Notes: generated by a model from the sequence alone, not told the origin. DNA of 64,000 nucleotides from Arenicola marina (GCA_964019135.1 OZ025249.1:38515759-38579758); one strand, 5' to 3'. Numbered from the stretch's first letter, positions 13,265 to 26,390 are shown. A program made the numbers and translations.

Positions 13265-13460
13265 CCGCTATTACCCGCTAGTGTGCTCGGCTTGGCGGCT
13301 TAAGCGGCCGGTGCGGGGGTTCGTATCCCACCTGTGCAGCTGTCGCCGCAGGATACATATGCCATGTCTTTCTTGGCAAAGATTCAGCGGATTACTCCTG
13401 GCGACATGGCTCCTTTCTACATTGACCCTTCTCAATGTCTGCATACATAGATTAAAATGT
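13265..13460 (+). mobile_element. tRNA-derived SINE (family 1), body downstream of the A-box array
   Basis: The SINE continues from the last array unit. A B-box-like GGTTCGTATCC lies at 13318-13328, about 70 bases after the last A box, a normal tRNA-like spacing. The body then has CACCTGTGCAG, a GCAGGATA motif, CCATGTCTTTCTTGG, GACATGGCTCC and TACATTGACCC, in the same order as in the 26 kb copy read on the minus strand. It ends in an AT-rich stretch near 13460. Confidence 0.8.
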
Positions 13461-15418
13461 CCTGTATAATATCAATAATATGAAGCAAGCGTCCAAATAA
13501 ATATAGACTTGAATGTGACATCTATATATATTTATATTTCGACCGCTGATCACGTGACCAACGTATAGATTATCCTGTTACACGTGTCTCATAGCTTAGT
13601 TGATATGGCGTCATTTACAGCTGTACCAATAGTCAGCCAATACCAATACTAAATATACATTGAAAGCGATAAACACTCAAGTGAGAACTAGTGATTCATA
13701 CCGACTGCCAACTTACCGAACTAACGCCCAATATTGCCACTGAGAACTGTTTGTTGCTGGTTAAAAAACAAACCGACTTTGAGAGTTGAGAGTTAAAAAC
13801 TTGACTACTCCAACGTCTTCTCCAGTGTCTTCTCCACTGAAAACAAAAAAAACCTGTATCTGCGATCGTCTCTCAGCTCCTGTCGGTAATAGCAACGGAA
13901 CCCGGCCCAAAACTAGCAGAACCAGTGCCAATAAAAGTAAGCCAGGCCACCATTCTCCGCTATCGACGTGGCGAAACTGGGGCGACCGCAGCCAACCGGA
14001 AGACAAACAAACTTTTCTGCCACCGTGTTCTGTAAGGCAGGTTTGCTGTCAGCGCGTGGTTTCGGTTTAAACGACTGGCAGGCCGTGGTCGGAAACGTTT
14101 CCATGGTGGCAATGATTTGTTGTTTGTCATGATCTAGTTTTTATGCCACGTGTATATACTCATCACCGTCTGACTATGCACTGGTGTAATATGACGAACA
14201 CTGACCTGATATATATTGTATAGTCTACAATATTGAGCACAGTTTTACAACCTATAAGGTTGAAATTTTTTACGCGTGCACCAGATTTATTAGCATCAGA
14301 TCTGGTAAAGGGTATATTCAAACATAGATTACATATGTAACATATCTACTTGAAAGTTGTAAACTATTGCAATGTCGCAAACATGTATCAAGGACAATGA
14401 CAAGAGCAATGTCTTAAAGCCTAATACTGTAGGACATTTTTTGTCAATCCTTGTAAATCCCCCCCCCCACCCATTCATTCTCGGTATGCACGTTAGCAGG
14501 ATGCGTTCCATATAAAACATCCTCATATATACCATACAGGGGCGGATCCAGGGGGGGGGCGACCCAGCCCCATCCCCCCCTTTTAGGGCCGAAATTTATA
14601 TACTTATATACGGTCCCCCTATCTAGCATATCTGGATCCGACCCTGGAACCGCCCTCCCCCCCCCCTATCCAGATTTCCTGGATCCGCCCCTGCGATATG
14701 AAGGAATGTTACCTATTCGTGATCCCTGACTTTCCCTGACTATTGTCCCTGTCTAATATCCATATTGATTAGGGATTATTGATGTTCGCTGTCCGTCTAA
14801 ACCTCTCTTTACCCTTTGTGAGAAGGGCGTAGTGACGTCATAGACGTGACAGAGGGAAGATAATATCCATTAAAATATTTATGATGCCATTGACTTGGCC
14901 GAGTCGCCCAAACCATGCCCCCCTACCCCGCCTGCCCCACATCACCCCCACCCGCCCGCCATCTTTACGCCAATCTCAACCATATATATAGTACATAATC
15001 CTGCCGCTATGTAGCGCTGTTGGTTGCTTGGCTCTATGGATCTGGCGCAGATTGAAATGTCGCTTCCGGTTTGCTGCATGGTTGCAGTGGTCTGGCGGGG
15101 TTATCGATGGAGGGTGAGTGGGGGGGGGGGGTGGGGGGGCGGGTGGGGCTCACTCATCTTTGTGGCTACCAGTGTCGCAATGTCCTCCTGCCTCTTGTTT
15201 TTTTTCTCGTTTTTTCATCTCTTGATGCGGTTCTCCCTGATTGAGTTTAGGGGTCGAAAGTTAATGGGGATGTCGTGTTGCCTTGGAGTCTGCCTATCCG
15301 CGTCGGTCATAGTGACAGTGAAACGGCTGGCTGGAAACCGTCGGGGAGAGACTTCTAACTGCATCACCGGACCAAAAGGTGACTTAACGCGGTTTGGTCA
15401 CAGGCTCGAAGCGGATTC
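13461..15418. other. Intergenic or intronic stretch, no gene recognised
   Basis: It contains one foldback element (14537-14693), an oligo-G run at 15121-15130 and AT-rich DNA. A GGTGAGTG donor-like site at about 15112-15119 follows a short open frame, but no acceptor or family supports an exon. The last 40 bases before the 30 bp array contain GGCTCGAAGCGG, a weak match to a B box. Confidence 0.45.
14537..14693. mobile_element. Foldback MITE-like element, copy C
   Basis: It begins CAGGGGCGGATCCAG and ends CTGGATCCGCCCCTG, a perfect 15 bp terminal inverted repeat. An internal CTGGATCCGACCCTGG near 14632 looks like a second, diverged right end, which suggests an internal duplication or a nested copy. 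Both ends abut oligo-G or oligo-C runs. No exact target duplication was found. Confidence 0.6.
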
Positions 15419-18139
15419 CCAATGATGAGGGGTTTATAATGGGAGGCCACAATGATGAGAGGTCTATAATGGGAGGCCACAATGATGAGAGGTCTATAAT
15501 GGGAGGCCACAATGAAGAGAGGTCTATAATGGGAGGCCACAATGATGAGAGGTCTATAATGGGAGGCCACAATAATGAGAGGTCTATAATGGGAGGCCAC
15601 AATGATGAGAGGTCTATAATGGGAGGCCACAATGAAGAGAGGTCTATAATGGGAGGCCACAATGAAGAGAGGTCCATAATGGGTGGCCACAATGATGAGA
15701 GGTTTATAATGGGAGGCCACAATGATGAGAGGTCCATAATGGGAGGCCACAATGATGAGAGGTCTATAATGGGAGGCCACAATGATGAGAGGTCTATAAT
15801 GGGAGGCCACAATGATGAGAGGTTTATAATGGGAGGCCACAATGATGAGAGGTTTATAATGGGAGACCACAATGATGAGAGGTCTATAATGGGAGGCCAC
15901 AATGATGAGAGGTCTATAATGGGAGGCCACAATGAAGAGAGGTCTATAATGGGAGGCCACAATGATGAGAGGCCTATAATGGGAGGCCACAATGGTGGGA
16001 GGTCTATAATGGGAGGCCACAATGATGAGAAGTCTATAATGGGAGGCCACAATGATGAGAGGCCTATAATGGGAGGCCACAATGGTGGGAGGTCTATAAT
16101 GGGAGGCCACAATGATGAGAGGTCTATAATGGGAGGCCACAATGATGAGAGGTCTATAATGGGAGGCCACAATGGTGAGAGGTCTATAATGGGAGGCCAC
16201 AATGATGAGAGGTCTATAATGGGAGGCCACAATGATGAGAGGTCTATAATGGGAGGCCACAATGATGAGAGGTCTATAATGGGTGGCCACAATGATGAGA
16301 GGTCTATAATGGGAGGCCACAATGATGAGAGGTCTATAATGGGAGGCCACAATGAAGAGAGGTCTATAATGGGAGGCCACAATGAAGAGAGGTCCATAAT
16401 GGGTGGCCACAATGATGAGAGGTTTATAATGGGAGGCCACAATGATGAGAGGTCCATAATGGGAGGCCACAATGATGAGAGGTCTATAATGGGAGGCCAC
16501 AATGATGAGAGGTCTATAATGGGAGGCCACAATGATGAGAGGTTTATAATGGGAGGCCACAATGATGAGAGGTTTATAATGGGAGACCACAATGATGAGA
16601 GGTCTATAATGGGAGGCCACAATGATGAGAGGTCTATAATGGGAGGCCACAATGAAGAGAGGTCTATAATGGGAGGCCACAATGATGAGAGGCCTATAAT
16701 GGGAGGCCACAATGGTGGGAGGTCTATAATGGGAGGCCACAATGATGAGAAGTCTATAATGGGAGGCCACAATGATGAGAGGCCTATAATGGGAGGCCAC
16801 AATGGTGGGAGGTCTATAATGGGAGGCCACAATGATGAGAGGTCTATAATGGGAGGCCACAATGATGAGAGGTCTATAATGGGAGGCCACAATGGTGAGA
16901 GGTCTATAATGGGAGGCCACAATGATGAGAGGTCTATAATGGGAGGCCACAATGATGAGAGGTCTATAATGGGAGGCCACAATGATGAGAGGTCTATAAT
17001 GGGTGGCCACAATGATGAGAGGTCTATAATGGGAGGCCACAATGATGAGAGGTCTATAATGGGAGGCCACAATGATGAGAGGTCTATAATGGGAGGCCAC
17101 AATTATGAAAGGTCTATAATGGGAGGCCACAATGATGAGAGGTCTATAATGGGAGGCCACAATGATGAGAGGCCTATAATGGGAGGCCACAATGATGAGA
17201 GGCCTAAAGTGGGAGGCCACAATGATGAGAGGTCTATAATGGGAGGCCACAATGATGAGAGGTCTTTAATGGGCGGCCACAATGATGAGAGGTCTATAAT
17301 GGGAGGCCACAATGATGAGAGGTCTTTAATGGGAGGCCACAATGATGAGAGGTCTATAATGGGAGGCCACAATGATGAGAGGCCTATAATGGGAGGCCAC
17401 AATGGTGGGAGGTCTATAATGGGAGGCCACAATGATGAGAAGTCTATAATGGGAGGCCACAATGATGAGAGGCCTATAATGGGAGGCCACAATGGTGGGA
17501 GGTCTATAATGGGAGGCCACAATGATGAGAGGTCTATAATGGGAGGCCACAATGATGAGAGGTCTATAATGGGAGGCCACAATGGTGAGAGGTCTATAAT
17601 GGGAGGCCACAATGATGAGAGGTCTATAATGGGAGGCCACAATGATGAGAGGTCTATAATGGGTGGCCACAATGATGAGAGGTCTATAATGGGAGGCCAC
17701 AATGATGAGAGGTATATAATGGGAGGCCACAATTATGAGAGGTCTATAATGGGAGGCCACAATGATGAGAGGTCTATAATGGGAGGCCACAATTATGAGA
17801 GGTCCATAATGGGAGGCCACAATGATGAGAGGTCTATAATGGGAGGCCACAATGATGAGAGGCCTATAATGGGAGGCCACAATGATGAGAGGCCTAAAGT
17901 GGGAGGCCACAATGATGAGAGGTCTATAATGGGAGGCCACAATGATGAGAGGTCTTTAATGGGCGGCCACAATGATGAGAGGTCTATAACGGGAGGCCAC
18001 AATGATGAGAGGTCTTTAATGGGAGGCCACAATGATGAGAGGTCTATAATGGGAGGCCACAATGATGAGAGGTCTATAATGAGAGGCCACAATGATGAGA
18101 GGTCTATAATGGGAGGCCACAATGATGAGAGGTCTATAA
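15419..18139 (+). repeat. 30 bp minisatellite, about 90 copies, with a 720 bp exact duplication
   Basis: The unit is AATGATGAGA followed by GGTCTATAATGGGAGGCCAC. The period is exactly 30 throughout, so one + frame stays open for the whole array (part of a 1015-codon frame), and two minus frames are open too. Most unit variants (GAT/GAA/GGT, TCT/TTT/CCT/TCC) change the amino acid, which argues against selection on a protein. Positions 15601-16320 and 16321-17040 are identical over 720 bp by direct line comparison. A shortened third version starts at 17371, and 17161-17340 recurs at 17851-18030 with a 690 bp shift. Confidence 0.95.
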
Positions 18140-21100
18140 GACCAAATTTTTGCGGGCTGTGTATCCTGGTGCCGCATTCAAGCTGGCCTTATTCTGATTT
18201 TTTGGCAAAGACCCGGATTCAGGCTGGCTGTGTCCTTGGTCCGTATCAAAGACCCGGATTGAGGCTGTCAACACTTCGACTTCGTCGCAAAAGACCCGAA
18301 TCCTGGTGGCGACACAGATATGGCGTCGGCAGTCGTGGTGGGATGGGAGGTACAGGTAGGGAGGGAGGCGCTGGGGGGGGGGGGGGGCGAAGGGGCGCAA
18401 CCCTAAAACAAAAACCCGTTCCCGTCTCGGCTTCAAAGTGAACCGGCAGGAAGTGTGAATGGAACGCTGACAACCGTTGCAACGCTGTCGGCGTGAATGA
18501 CGTCACGCTGCGTCATCGATCCACTCCTAGCCGCTGACAAAGGAAGGACATCGAGTGAGTGAACCCCTGGTACGGAAACTGGGAACATCATCATTTGAGA
18601 TAGGGGGAGGGGGCGGGGTGGAAATAAAAACTATAAATAATAAATTCGATGCCTTTGATGGTGCGCTGCAATATACTGCATATGTCCGCCATGCGGTCTG
18701 TGTGTCTATATGTCTATCTGTTTGTCTGTCAAGTGGATGACGAGCGGGGCACGCCGGGGGAGCGAGCAAGCTGTGGGGGAGGGGTTTATTTTATACGCCC
18801 TGTAGCTACACTTTGGTGCCATCGCTAGCTTATACTGGTTGCTTTTGGGGGTTTTTTTTGCCGATGATGACGATATTGGGCGGAACGTTTATGTGTGCAA
18901 GTATGCGATGTAATGTAATAAAGGTGCTATAAAGGATAAAGTACCACGTGAGGCTCCGGCTTCAGATCCCTCCCTCATACCCCCCACCCCCACCTCGCCC
19001 CCACCCCTAACCTCCGACTCGTAGCCTCCACCCACCCGCCAAAAAATTAAAAAAGAAAAGAAATTACAATGGCGACCGCGTGGCCCCGTGGTTTCCATGG
19101 TTACCGCACGGAAGCCGGACTTCCGTGATGGGCGATCACGTGTCGCCTGATGACCTGACCCTATACATATATGACCTGACCCTATACATATTTGTCGAAG
19201 GGGTGCCTAGACCATGTACAGAGGCGGGCTGTCAGCGAGACGTGTTGATTGCCACTGGGACTCGGCCAGTCCCCTACCCGCCCCCCCCCCTGCCCTCCAC
19301 CCATCCCACTGCCATCGCCCCATCCCTACGCCCATCCCAATCCCACCGCCTCCTCTCTCCTCCCCTCCTTCAGCCCCCCCCCCCTCCATCGCCCCGTCTC
19401 TACACCCATCACATTCTTACCGCCCTCCCCCTCCCCGTGCGCGCCCTCAATGTCATCTATCGGGACCAACTGTGGTATAATACAGACCTTGCATACGTAG
19501 ACCTACAACGGAGCCGTAAGTTTATTGTTACAGCTGTGTTGATGGCAGCTAGCTGACCACCCATCGCAATAGCCCAGAGGGGAGCAAGGAGAGAGGAAGA
19601 CAAAAAAAGGGACCTTTGACGGCGCCGAGCCGGGGAAAGGTCAACGCTCACGGGGCGAATGGATGGGGTGACGTTATAGCGCCCTCTAGCGCTACGTGTC
19701 CCAGTTAGGGTTTTGTGAGACTGATTGAGTCACGGCGACAGAGATGGGGGTGGTGTGAAGTGGGGGACTATGGGTGGGAGTCGGGGTGGGGTGGGACTTT
19801 TTTTTCTCTATCCCTGGTTCTCTCTGTGTGTCTCTTTTGTCTGTCAGTAATTGTCTGTATGTCTCGCCCTCGGCCATATCTCTCTGTCTCCATGTCTCTG
19901 TATGGCACTTTCTCTGTCTTGTCTCTCCCCCCGGGCTTCTCCATATATAGATATTCATATTTCTGTCTATCTCCCTCTATCCCCATATATGTTGCTTCAT
20001 CTCCCTCACTGTCTCTGTCCCTTTCTCACTGTTTCGTCTCTCTCTTCCATTTTCTCCCCATCTCTCTCCCGGTTCGGCTATATCTCTCGTGCTCCTTCTT
20101 TCTCTCTCTCCCCCCCCCCCACTCTGTATGTCTCGACATCTCTATGCCTCCATCTCCCCTCCAGCTGTGACATAGTCCATCCCCCTTTAGTAAGCTGCGG
20201 CCGATTCCACAGACCACTTCGCGAAGCCCTGGTTAATACGTCCAACCTCAACCCTCGTTCACCACCCCCTCCCCGCCGCCACGCTCCCCACCCCCGCGGC
20301 CCCCGAGGCAGGAGACTCCAGATATATATGCCCCCCATTTTGTGTGCTTGGTCGTCGAACGAAATGGCCGCGTGTAGATCTAATGCTTTACCCCCGAATA
20401 TGATATTTTTTGTTGTATATCAGATACAACGGGAGAGTGGAAAAATAGCAGGAATCAGCCTGATAAGCTAGGTTTCGTATAAATAGAGCCACGAGAGAAT
20501 CCCGGGCTGGTGGGGAGGGGGGCACTAATATACAAATCTGGTGGGGAGAGGGGGGGGGGGGTCGCGGGTGCCTTGATGCTCAGAAAATGTGCGTTCATAG
20601 AGCGGCTTGCCGCGACAAAATACCCCTTCCGAGCGGATTTTAGCGGTAAGGGCTTTTTCGCGGACCCCCCCCCCCCCCAAACCCAGCACTGTATTAAGTA
20701 CCCCCCCCCCCCCTGGGGATAATGGCGGTCCCTTTATTGCCCCAGACCAGTGCGCCCCCCTGCGGCAGACCAGCGCCTGCTGCAACGAGTTTTCCTCAAA
20801 TCATTATGCTCATCGAAAATGTGGTCTTCATCCTTCATGTCGATATAAGAGGGGGGGGGGGGGGGGGGTGTAGAGAAAGAAAGAGACATTGCCCTGGGCT
20901 GATGTAGGAACAAAAAGTAGTCCCATCCAAGAGAGCATTGTACCCACCCTGAAGAGGATCTTTGTTCTTGGGGCCAGCAGGCGGGAAGGAATCTCCCATG
21001 AGGCATTGCGCCGATGGAGCCGAGCCGACGGCGCTGGCGTCAACTCCACGTTGCGCTTCGTAATGGGCGAATTAAGACTCCTCCAGGTTTACAGGGCGAG

Positions 21101-24100
21101 CGGGGTGGTCTGTCTGTCTGTCGGTCCGGTGTGTGTGTGTTTGTCTTCCAACCAGGACGGACTTACCTACCGGTAACCGAAGGCTGAGCGATAATAGGGC
21201 AAGAAGTTTATGTCCTTTGTTATGGGCTAGGGCCAGCCCCCGCCCCCCTCCCCCCACGCCCCCTCAGTCCTCTCCAGCTCCCTGCGCGCCCCCCTCCTCG
21301 ACTTGTTCATCCTTCCTGCCCCCCTCTATGCCCCCCACCCACACTCTGACCGCCACGTCTCGGGCGGTCGTTCGCGACTAAGCAGGTCTCCTGCGAGGAG
21401 CAGCAATTCCAGTTGAAATGGGTGGAAGGGAAATAAAACTAAAAGGGAAAAACACTCGACTGGTTTGGCGAATGGGAATGGATCGGTCTTGGAACAACTG
21501 AGACCAGCTACGAAGCGTGGGGGCGAGAAGAGGATGAGGGGGCGGGGGAGGGAGACGAGGGGCGCAGTAGAGGCGACCGCCGGAAATGTGGGTCTTATAT
21601 AGGAAAACAACAACGGGGCGGTATGTATGTGGCTGTTCTTTGGGGTTAAAGCCACACACGCATCGAATGATTGAGTCACATCGGTGGATCGGTGGCGGAT
21701 GCAAGATTTATCCACCCGGTGAATCTGCGATTACAGAGGCACCCTTGGCATGTCACATGACACGGGCATTTCTAGAGGAGGGCAAGGGGAGAGGGGAGGG
21801 AGGGGGGGGGGATGTGTTCTGAAATAGAAGCGACAACTCTAGGGACAAAGGGATGTCTTTTTTAACCAACTTTTATGATAGCAGCGCCCTCGAAATGTAT
21901 TATTGTTCTACATGTTAGGCGTGAGTGACACGTGAGCTGAAACAATGGTTCTCCTGAACATGGAAGAACGACTTTTTGATGGGTCAGAAGCGATAACCTA
22001 CACACAAGGAAGGAGGGCAAATGGAGTTCGTATCGTGTTATCGGGGTGGAGGGAGGAGAGGTATTTTAGTTTCCTATATGTAAAAACTCTTAGGATAAAT
22101 ATAGTCTTAGCATGTAGATGTACGTATAAAGATATCAATACATTATATTCCTATATACCCAGCAAGGATATGTGTGAGATTTTGTGATACAATTTCTGAG
22201 GAACTGTTGCTGAATTGAAACTTTCGTAGCCTACGTAATATGATAACATTTCTTTGTTATTTCCCCAGACGTAGAATACTTGTTTTGCTTTCTGTCACTT
22301 TGACGTGGGGCGATAAAAAAGTGACATTCGATTTTCGTTCACGGTATTCCTGTAGGTTTAACCTTTGACCTGACGCCATCTTTCTTTTTGCGATCTCTTC
22401 TCTACTTTTGGGTCGTGGTCCTCCGAAACGAGATCCCGTCATGACTTAATGAACTCTTGTTGTGAGCTACGAGATTTGCGCCGTCGAAATCTTTAGGTTT
22501 GACTGTGAATCATTTATGCAGATTGAGTCTCATCTAAGACCGGTTCTCAATAAGATGTCAGGCGGGAATATACAGGATCACGACATGGCATGGAATAGAT
22601 CTGAATCCGACTTTCAACAGCAGGACTTGGTACAGACAAAGGGGGAGATAGGCTAATCGCCGTACGGGACGGATACCGCACTCCGAGAGGCGCTTGAGTG
22701 CGCTAAGTATTTCAGGGTAAGTCTTGTGGGTGTGTGGGTGGAGCGGGGGGTGTACATGAGCATTGGCGGCACTTACCTGGGAAATATACTGCGTGAGAAG
22801 GCGCCTCTCTAGAACCCCCCCCCCCCCACCATATTTGTGTAATAGTGCCCGCCCCCCTTGGTTTGAATCCCTGACACGTGCGTCTTGGGCATGTTTTATC
22901 CAACCCCATTTCATTGCCGTGGCCCAGTTTAGAATTCGAGTGCGTAACAAGTATGAACTAAAACAACAACATTCCATTTGTGAGGCAATTGAAATCTTAT
23001 CTCCCATGACCGGCTCTGTCCGTGCCATCATGACCTTGATGGCCAGAAACCGGAAACTTGAAAGACCCAGGGGTGGGGGTACAACGCGACTAGCGAGTGG
23101 CTTTCGAACGCATAAAGAGGGAACTGTAGTGGGTATGCACCTCTATCTATGTATGATGTATGACAAATGCCCCGCAGCATCCGGACGCCCTGGTCTGAGA
23201 GAGCGCTTGCCCCCCCCCCCCCCCGCCCCAACCCTTTACAGCTGCCGGCTAAAAAAAGGCTGGCGCCGGCACAAAACCGGAACTTACTGATGCCCGTTAA
23301 TCCTACAAATTCCTGTTATTCTACAAGTTGCGATAACGAGATGGATCGATTAATCTCAGAACGAGTTTGGGGCAGAACGAGGCCGAGCCAGAACGAGGTT
23401 GAGGTCATTGCAATGCTGCCCGCACTGCTTGCACCCTTCCGTACTTTACTCGCTGATTGGTTGCATAGCGAGGCGGCCATCTTGGTTCCGTTTGGCGTAC
23501 TGGCCGTTACACTCTCCAGACCTCACTGGCTTGGACAATTGGTGATTACGCACCCTCATTCTCCTCCCAACGTGCGCCGCGTTGATATTACGGTGGTGGC
23601 CAAGTTTGAACCTCGAGCCTTGGATTCGTTCTATGGCTTAATTCCCCCTCACCCTGACCGTCCCCCCTCTTCAGCCCCGACCGCCGTCTTCAGATCACCC
23701 GCTCCCCCTCTCCCCCTCCCTCGCCTACCGCACCCGTCCCCCCTCCCTCACCTCCACCCCCCCCCCCCCCACACATACACGCCCAGATGGTGGGCGCACC
23801 ATCGGACTCGGTTAATGCTGATAATCCACTTCCGCATAATGGCAATTCTCGCGTCTTGTCAATCTTTTATTATTGCTCTGCCGAGTGCGCGACTTTGGTT
23901 AGGAAAATGGTTCAGCAGGTCCCGAGGTCAGGTCGGTGTGCTGAACCTGTTTGCCGGCTTGTCGGTTTTGTTTCGGTTGTGGGTTTGGCTTTTTATAATT
24001 ATTTTTGCACAGGGAGGGTGTGTGTATAGTTCCTGGAACAGCTGATCTGATGACGACGCTCTCGGTGGAGGCAATTCAATGGTTGCGATAAAGATGTCTG

Positions 24101-24489
24101 GTCGGGGAACACGAGGCAGTCCGATCCTACGGTGCTCTGACACCCGTTGGGGGGGGGGGGGGGCTGGGGGGTGATGGGAGGGGTCAGGGATGAAACAGGA
24201 ACAGGAGGCGTTGTGAAAATGATAGATACATATTGATATATAACTTAAAATCTGGAGTGGCCCAAAGAAACCAAAAACAGACAAAAAAAGATGCGACGTC
24301 CTGTACACCGTCATTTATTATTGACTTTTATATATGAACGTAAGAAAAAACTTGATCTTATCTTAAGCTTTGACCTTTTGACCTTTTGACCTGCACGGGC
24401 ATTCTGGGAATTCTGCCACCTACAGTAAGCACAGTATGAACTGGAAGGCTGAAAGTGCCGTTAAAGGATAATCATAACAAAAATGGTAT
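18140..24489. other. Long intergenic or intronic stretch rich in simple sequence
   Basis: No exon was recognised in 6.3 kb. It holds three copies of a short motif CAAAGACCCGGATT (18206, 18247 and, diverged, 18288; spacing 41 bases), a C-rich tract (about 19262-19450), a pyrimidine tract dominated by CTCT/CTGT (about 19800-20165), and numerous oligo-C/G runs (for example 18377, 20110, 20548, 20700, 20852, 22816, 23208, 23758 and 24150). Open frames here are dominated by Pro, Arg or Ser from low-complexity DNA. Confidence 0.5.
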
Positions 24490-24755
24490 TTTGACTAGGA
24501 AAGCTAAGGCTGGTATATGTTTCGTATTATGATTAGGACAGCTAGAGCTGGCATAGGTTTCGTATTTTGGCTAGCAAAGCTAAGGCTGGTATATGTTTCG
24601 TATTATGATTAGGACAGCTAGAGCTGGCATAGGTTTCGTATTTTGGCTAGCAAAGCTAAGGCTGGTATATGTTTCGTATTGTGATCAGGACAGCTACAGC
24701 TGACATAGCTTTCGTATGGTGACACGGAAACCGCGAGCTGGCATAGGTTTCGTTA
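24490..24755 (+). repeat. Alternating 38 bp half-units (76 bp dimer), about 3.5 dimers
   Basis: GGCTGGTATATGTTTCG recurs at 24508, 24584 and 24660, exactly 76 bases apart. Between them lies a related half-unit, GAGCTGGCATAGGTTTCG. The alternating halves show that a 38 bp unit diverged first and was then amplified as a dimer. The right edge is degenerate. Confidence 0.9.
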
Positions 24756-26139
24756 ATTTATAATAACTTTATATCACCACTGATGAGTTACTGACATCCT
24801 AAGGGCCTATAACAGATCGTGTAAAATGATCATGCTATTGTAGTCACAGTAGTACCAACAAGTTGTCTAATGTCCTTGCTATTACTGTGAATCAGGCTTG
24901 TCTGGTTATTGGGTTCTCTCACTAGCACTAAACAGCTGTATTATAGTCTTTATTTTATGCGAAGCGCCTGCGACCAACCACCGTAGCGTTTTCCACCGTT
25001 TTCCACCGTTAGCGCAATTTCGGGGAGAGATGCCACCATGATTAAGCAGAACACCGACCTCTGAACTAGGGCTGGGGCAGCCAGAAAACCCAGAGAAGCG
25101 GGCCGTTAGCGCTGAGGGCATGAAAGGCATCGCCTTGTTGCTGTGGAAGCCGCCACCCACCCCTCACCGCGCCTCACGTCTCGTCTTCAATGCCTCTCCA
25201 GCAAAACTAGAGGCCTCATTTGTCGCTGAGCAGTAGTAGTGGTGAAAGCCTATAGAGATACAACCCGGGATTTTACCGTTGGAGAGGCCGAGGCTATCGG
25301 GAGAGGAGTGCCCTGGGGGTAGTCTCTCTCTGACTCTCTTCTGCGCCGTACAAACGCCCTGGGTGAGCCCACACAGCCGTGTAAACGACGTACACACCCA
25401 CTACGTCTCTGTGGCTAAAGTTTTTTTTTTTAAACTGGCTGCCTACAATTCTGAACTATTGCGTTGTGTTTATCATGGGATGGCCTAGCCAAATTTCTAT
25501 GTCCTTAAAATAGTAAAGAATGCAATTATTTCTAGCTCAGAAACGTGAATTGTGCCCCCCCCCCCCCAACCCCACCCATCCTCCCCTTTAACATCGCCTG
25601 AATCAGGGCCTTTTACGCCATGAAGAACAATTAAATCCATGTCGTTAATACAACATCAGCCAACTAAATAAATGTATATATATATAAATAATAATGTACA
25701 CGCTCATATATCTGTGCATGTATGTCAACGGGTTGAGTCGTTATACATTGCGAACGCACACTGTTTTTACATAGAGACAAACCTATAACCCGCATAAGAC
25801 TTTATCTCGTCACAATGACCAAGGAACACGTTTTTTCGCCAGGCGATAATGAGTGTACTTGAGGCCGTGACACACATCCACATCATGCTATTGTATAGTG
25901 CCAGATAAAGGATTTGACCTAGTATTTCACAACAACAAAAACTGTCAGTAGTATATCATCTTATTTACCTCTGATATGGGAGTGTAGGGGAAAAATAAGT
26001 TGCATTATATGAAGTCCATTGTTAATTCCTCGGCAAATCGTAAAATTATCGTAAATTGGAGCTAAGCAAAGATATCCCTAGGACTGTTAAAAAAAAGACC
26101 CGCACAACTAGGCTCATCTAGCTATACCGAAGGTAATGC

Positions 26140-26390
26140 TGGTTGGTTGGTATAAGTAGTAGCTGTAAGTCATATCGCGACAATGGAAAGGGTCAATGTA
26201 GAGAAGAGCCATGTCCATGGGAAGTAATCCCCTACTCTTTACGAAGAAAGACTTGGGATCTTCATCCTGCAAAAACAGAGACATATGTACAGGTGGAGTT
26301 CGAAGCACGCACCTGCCAATTGGGCTGATCTAGGAGATGATACCTGATGATAATCGAACGAGCTGCCAACTAGACCAAGGGGTAACCCCA
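26140..26390 (-). mobile_element. tRNA-derived SINE (family 1), nearly full copy
   Basis: Read on the minus strand, it has an A-box-like TTGGTCTAGTTGGCAGC, then about 60 bases later a B-box-like GTGCTTCGAACTCCACC. The shared body follows: GCAGGATGAAGATCC, TTCTTCGTAAAGAGTAGG, GACATGGCTC, TACATTGACCC and CATTGTCGCGATATGAC. The order matches the + strand copy at 13265-13460. Confidence 0.8.

Noticed and set aside
15394-18441. 1015-codon + strand open frame (repeated NDERSIMGGH) as a gene
   Set aside because: It lies almost wholly on the 30 bp array, two minus frames are open over the same DNA, and unit variants mostly change the amino acid. No unique domain or splice context supports it.
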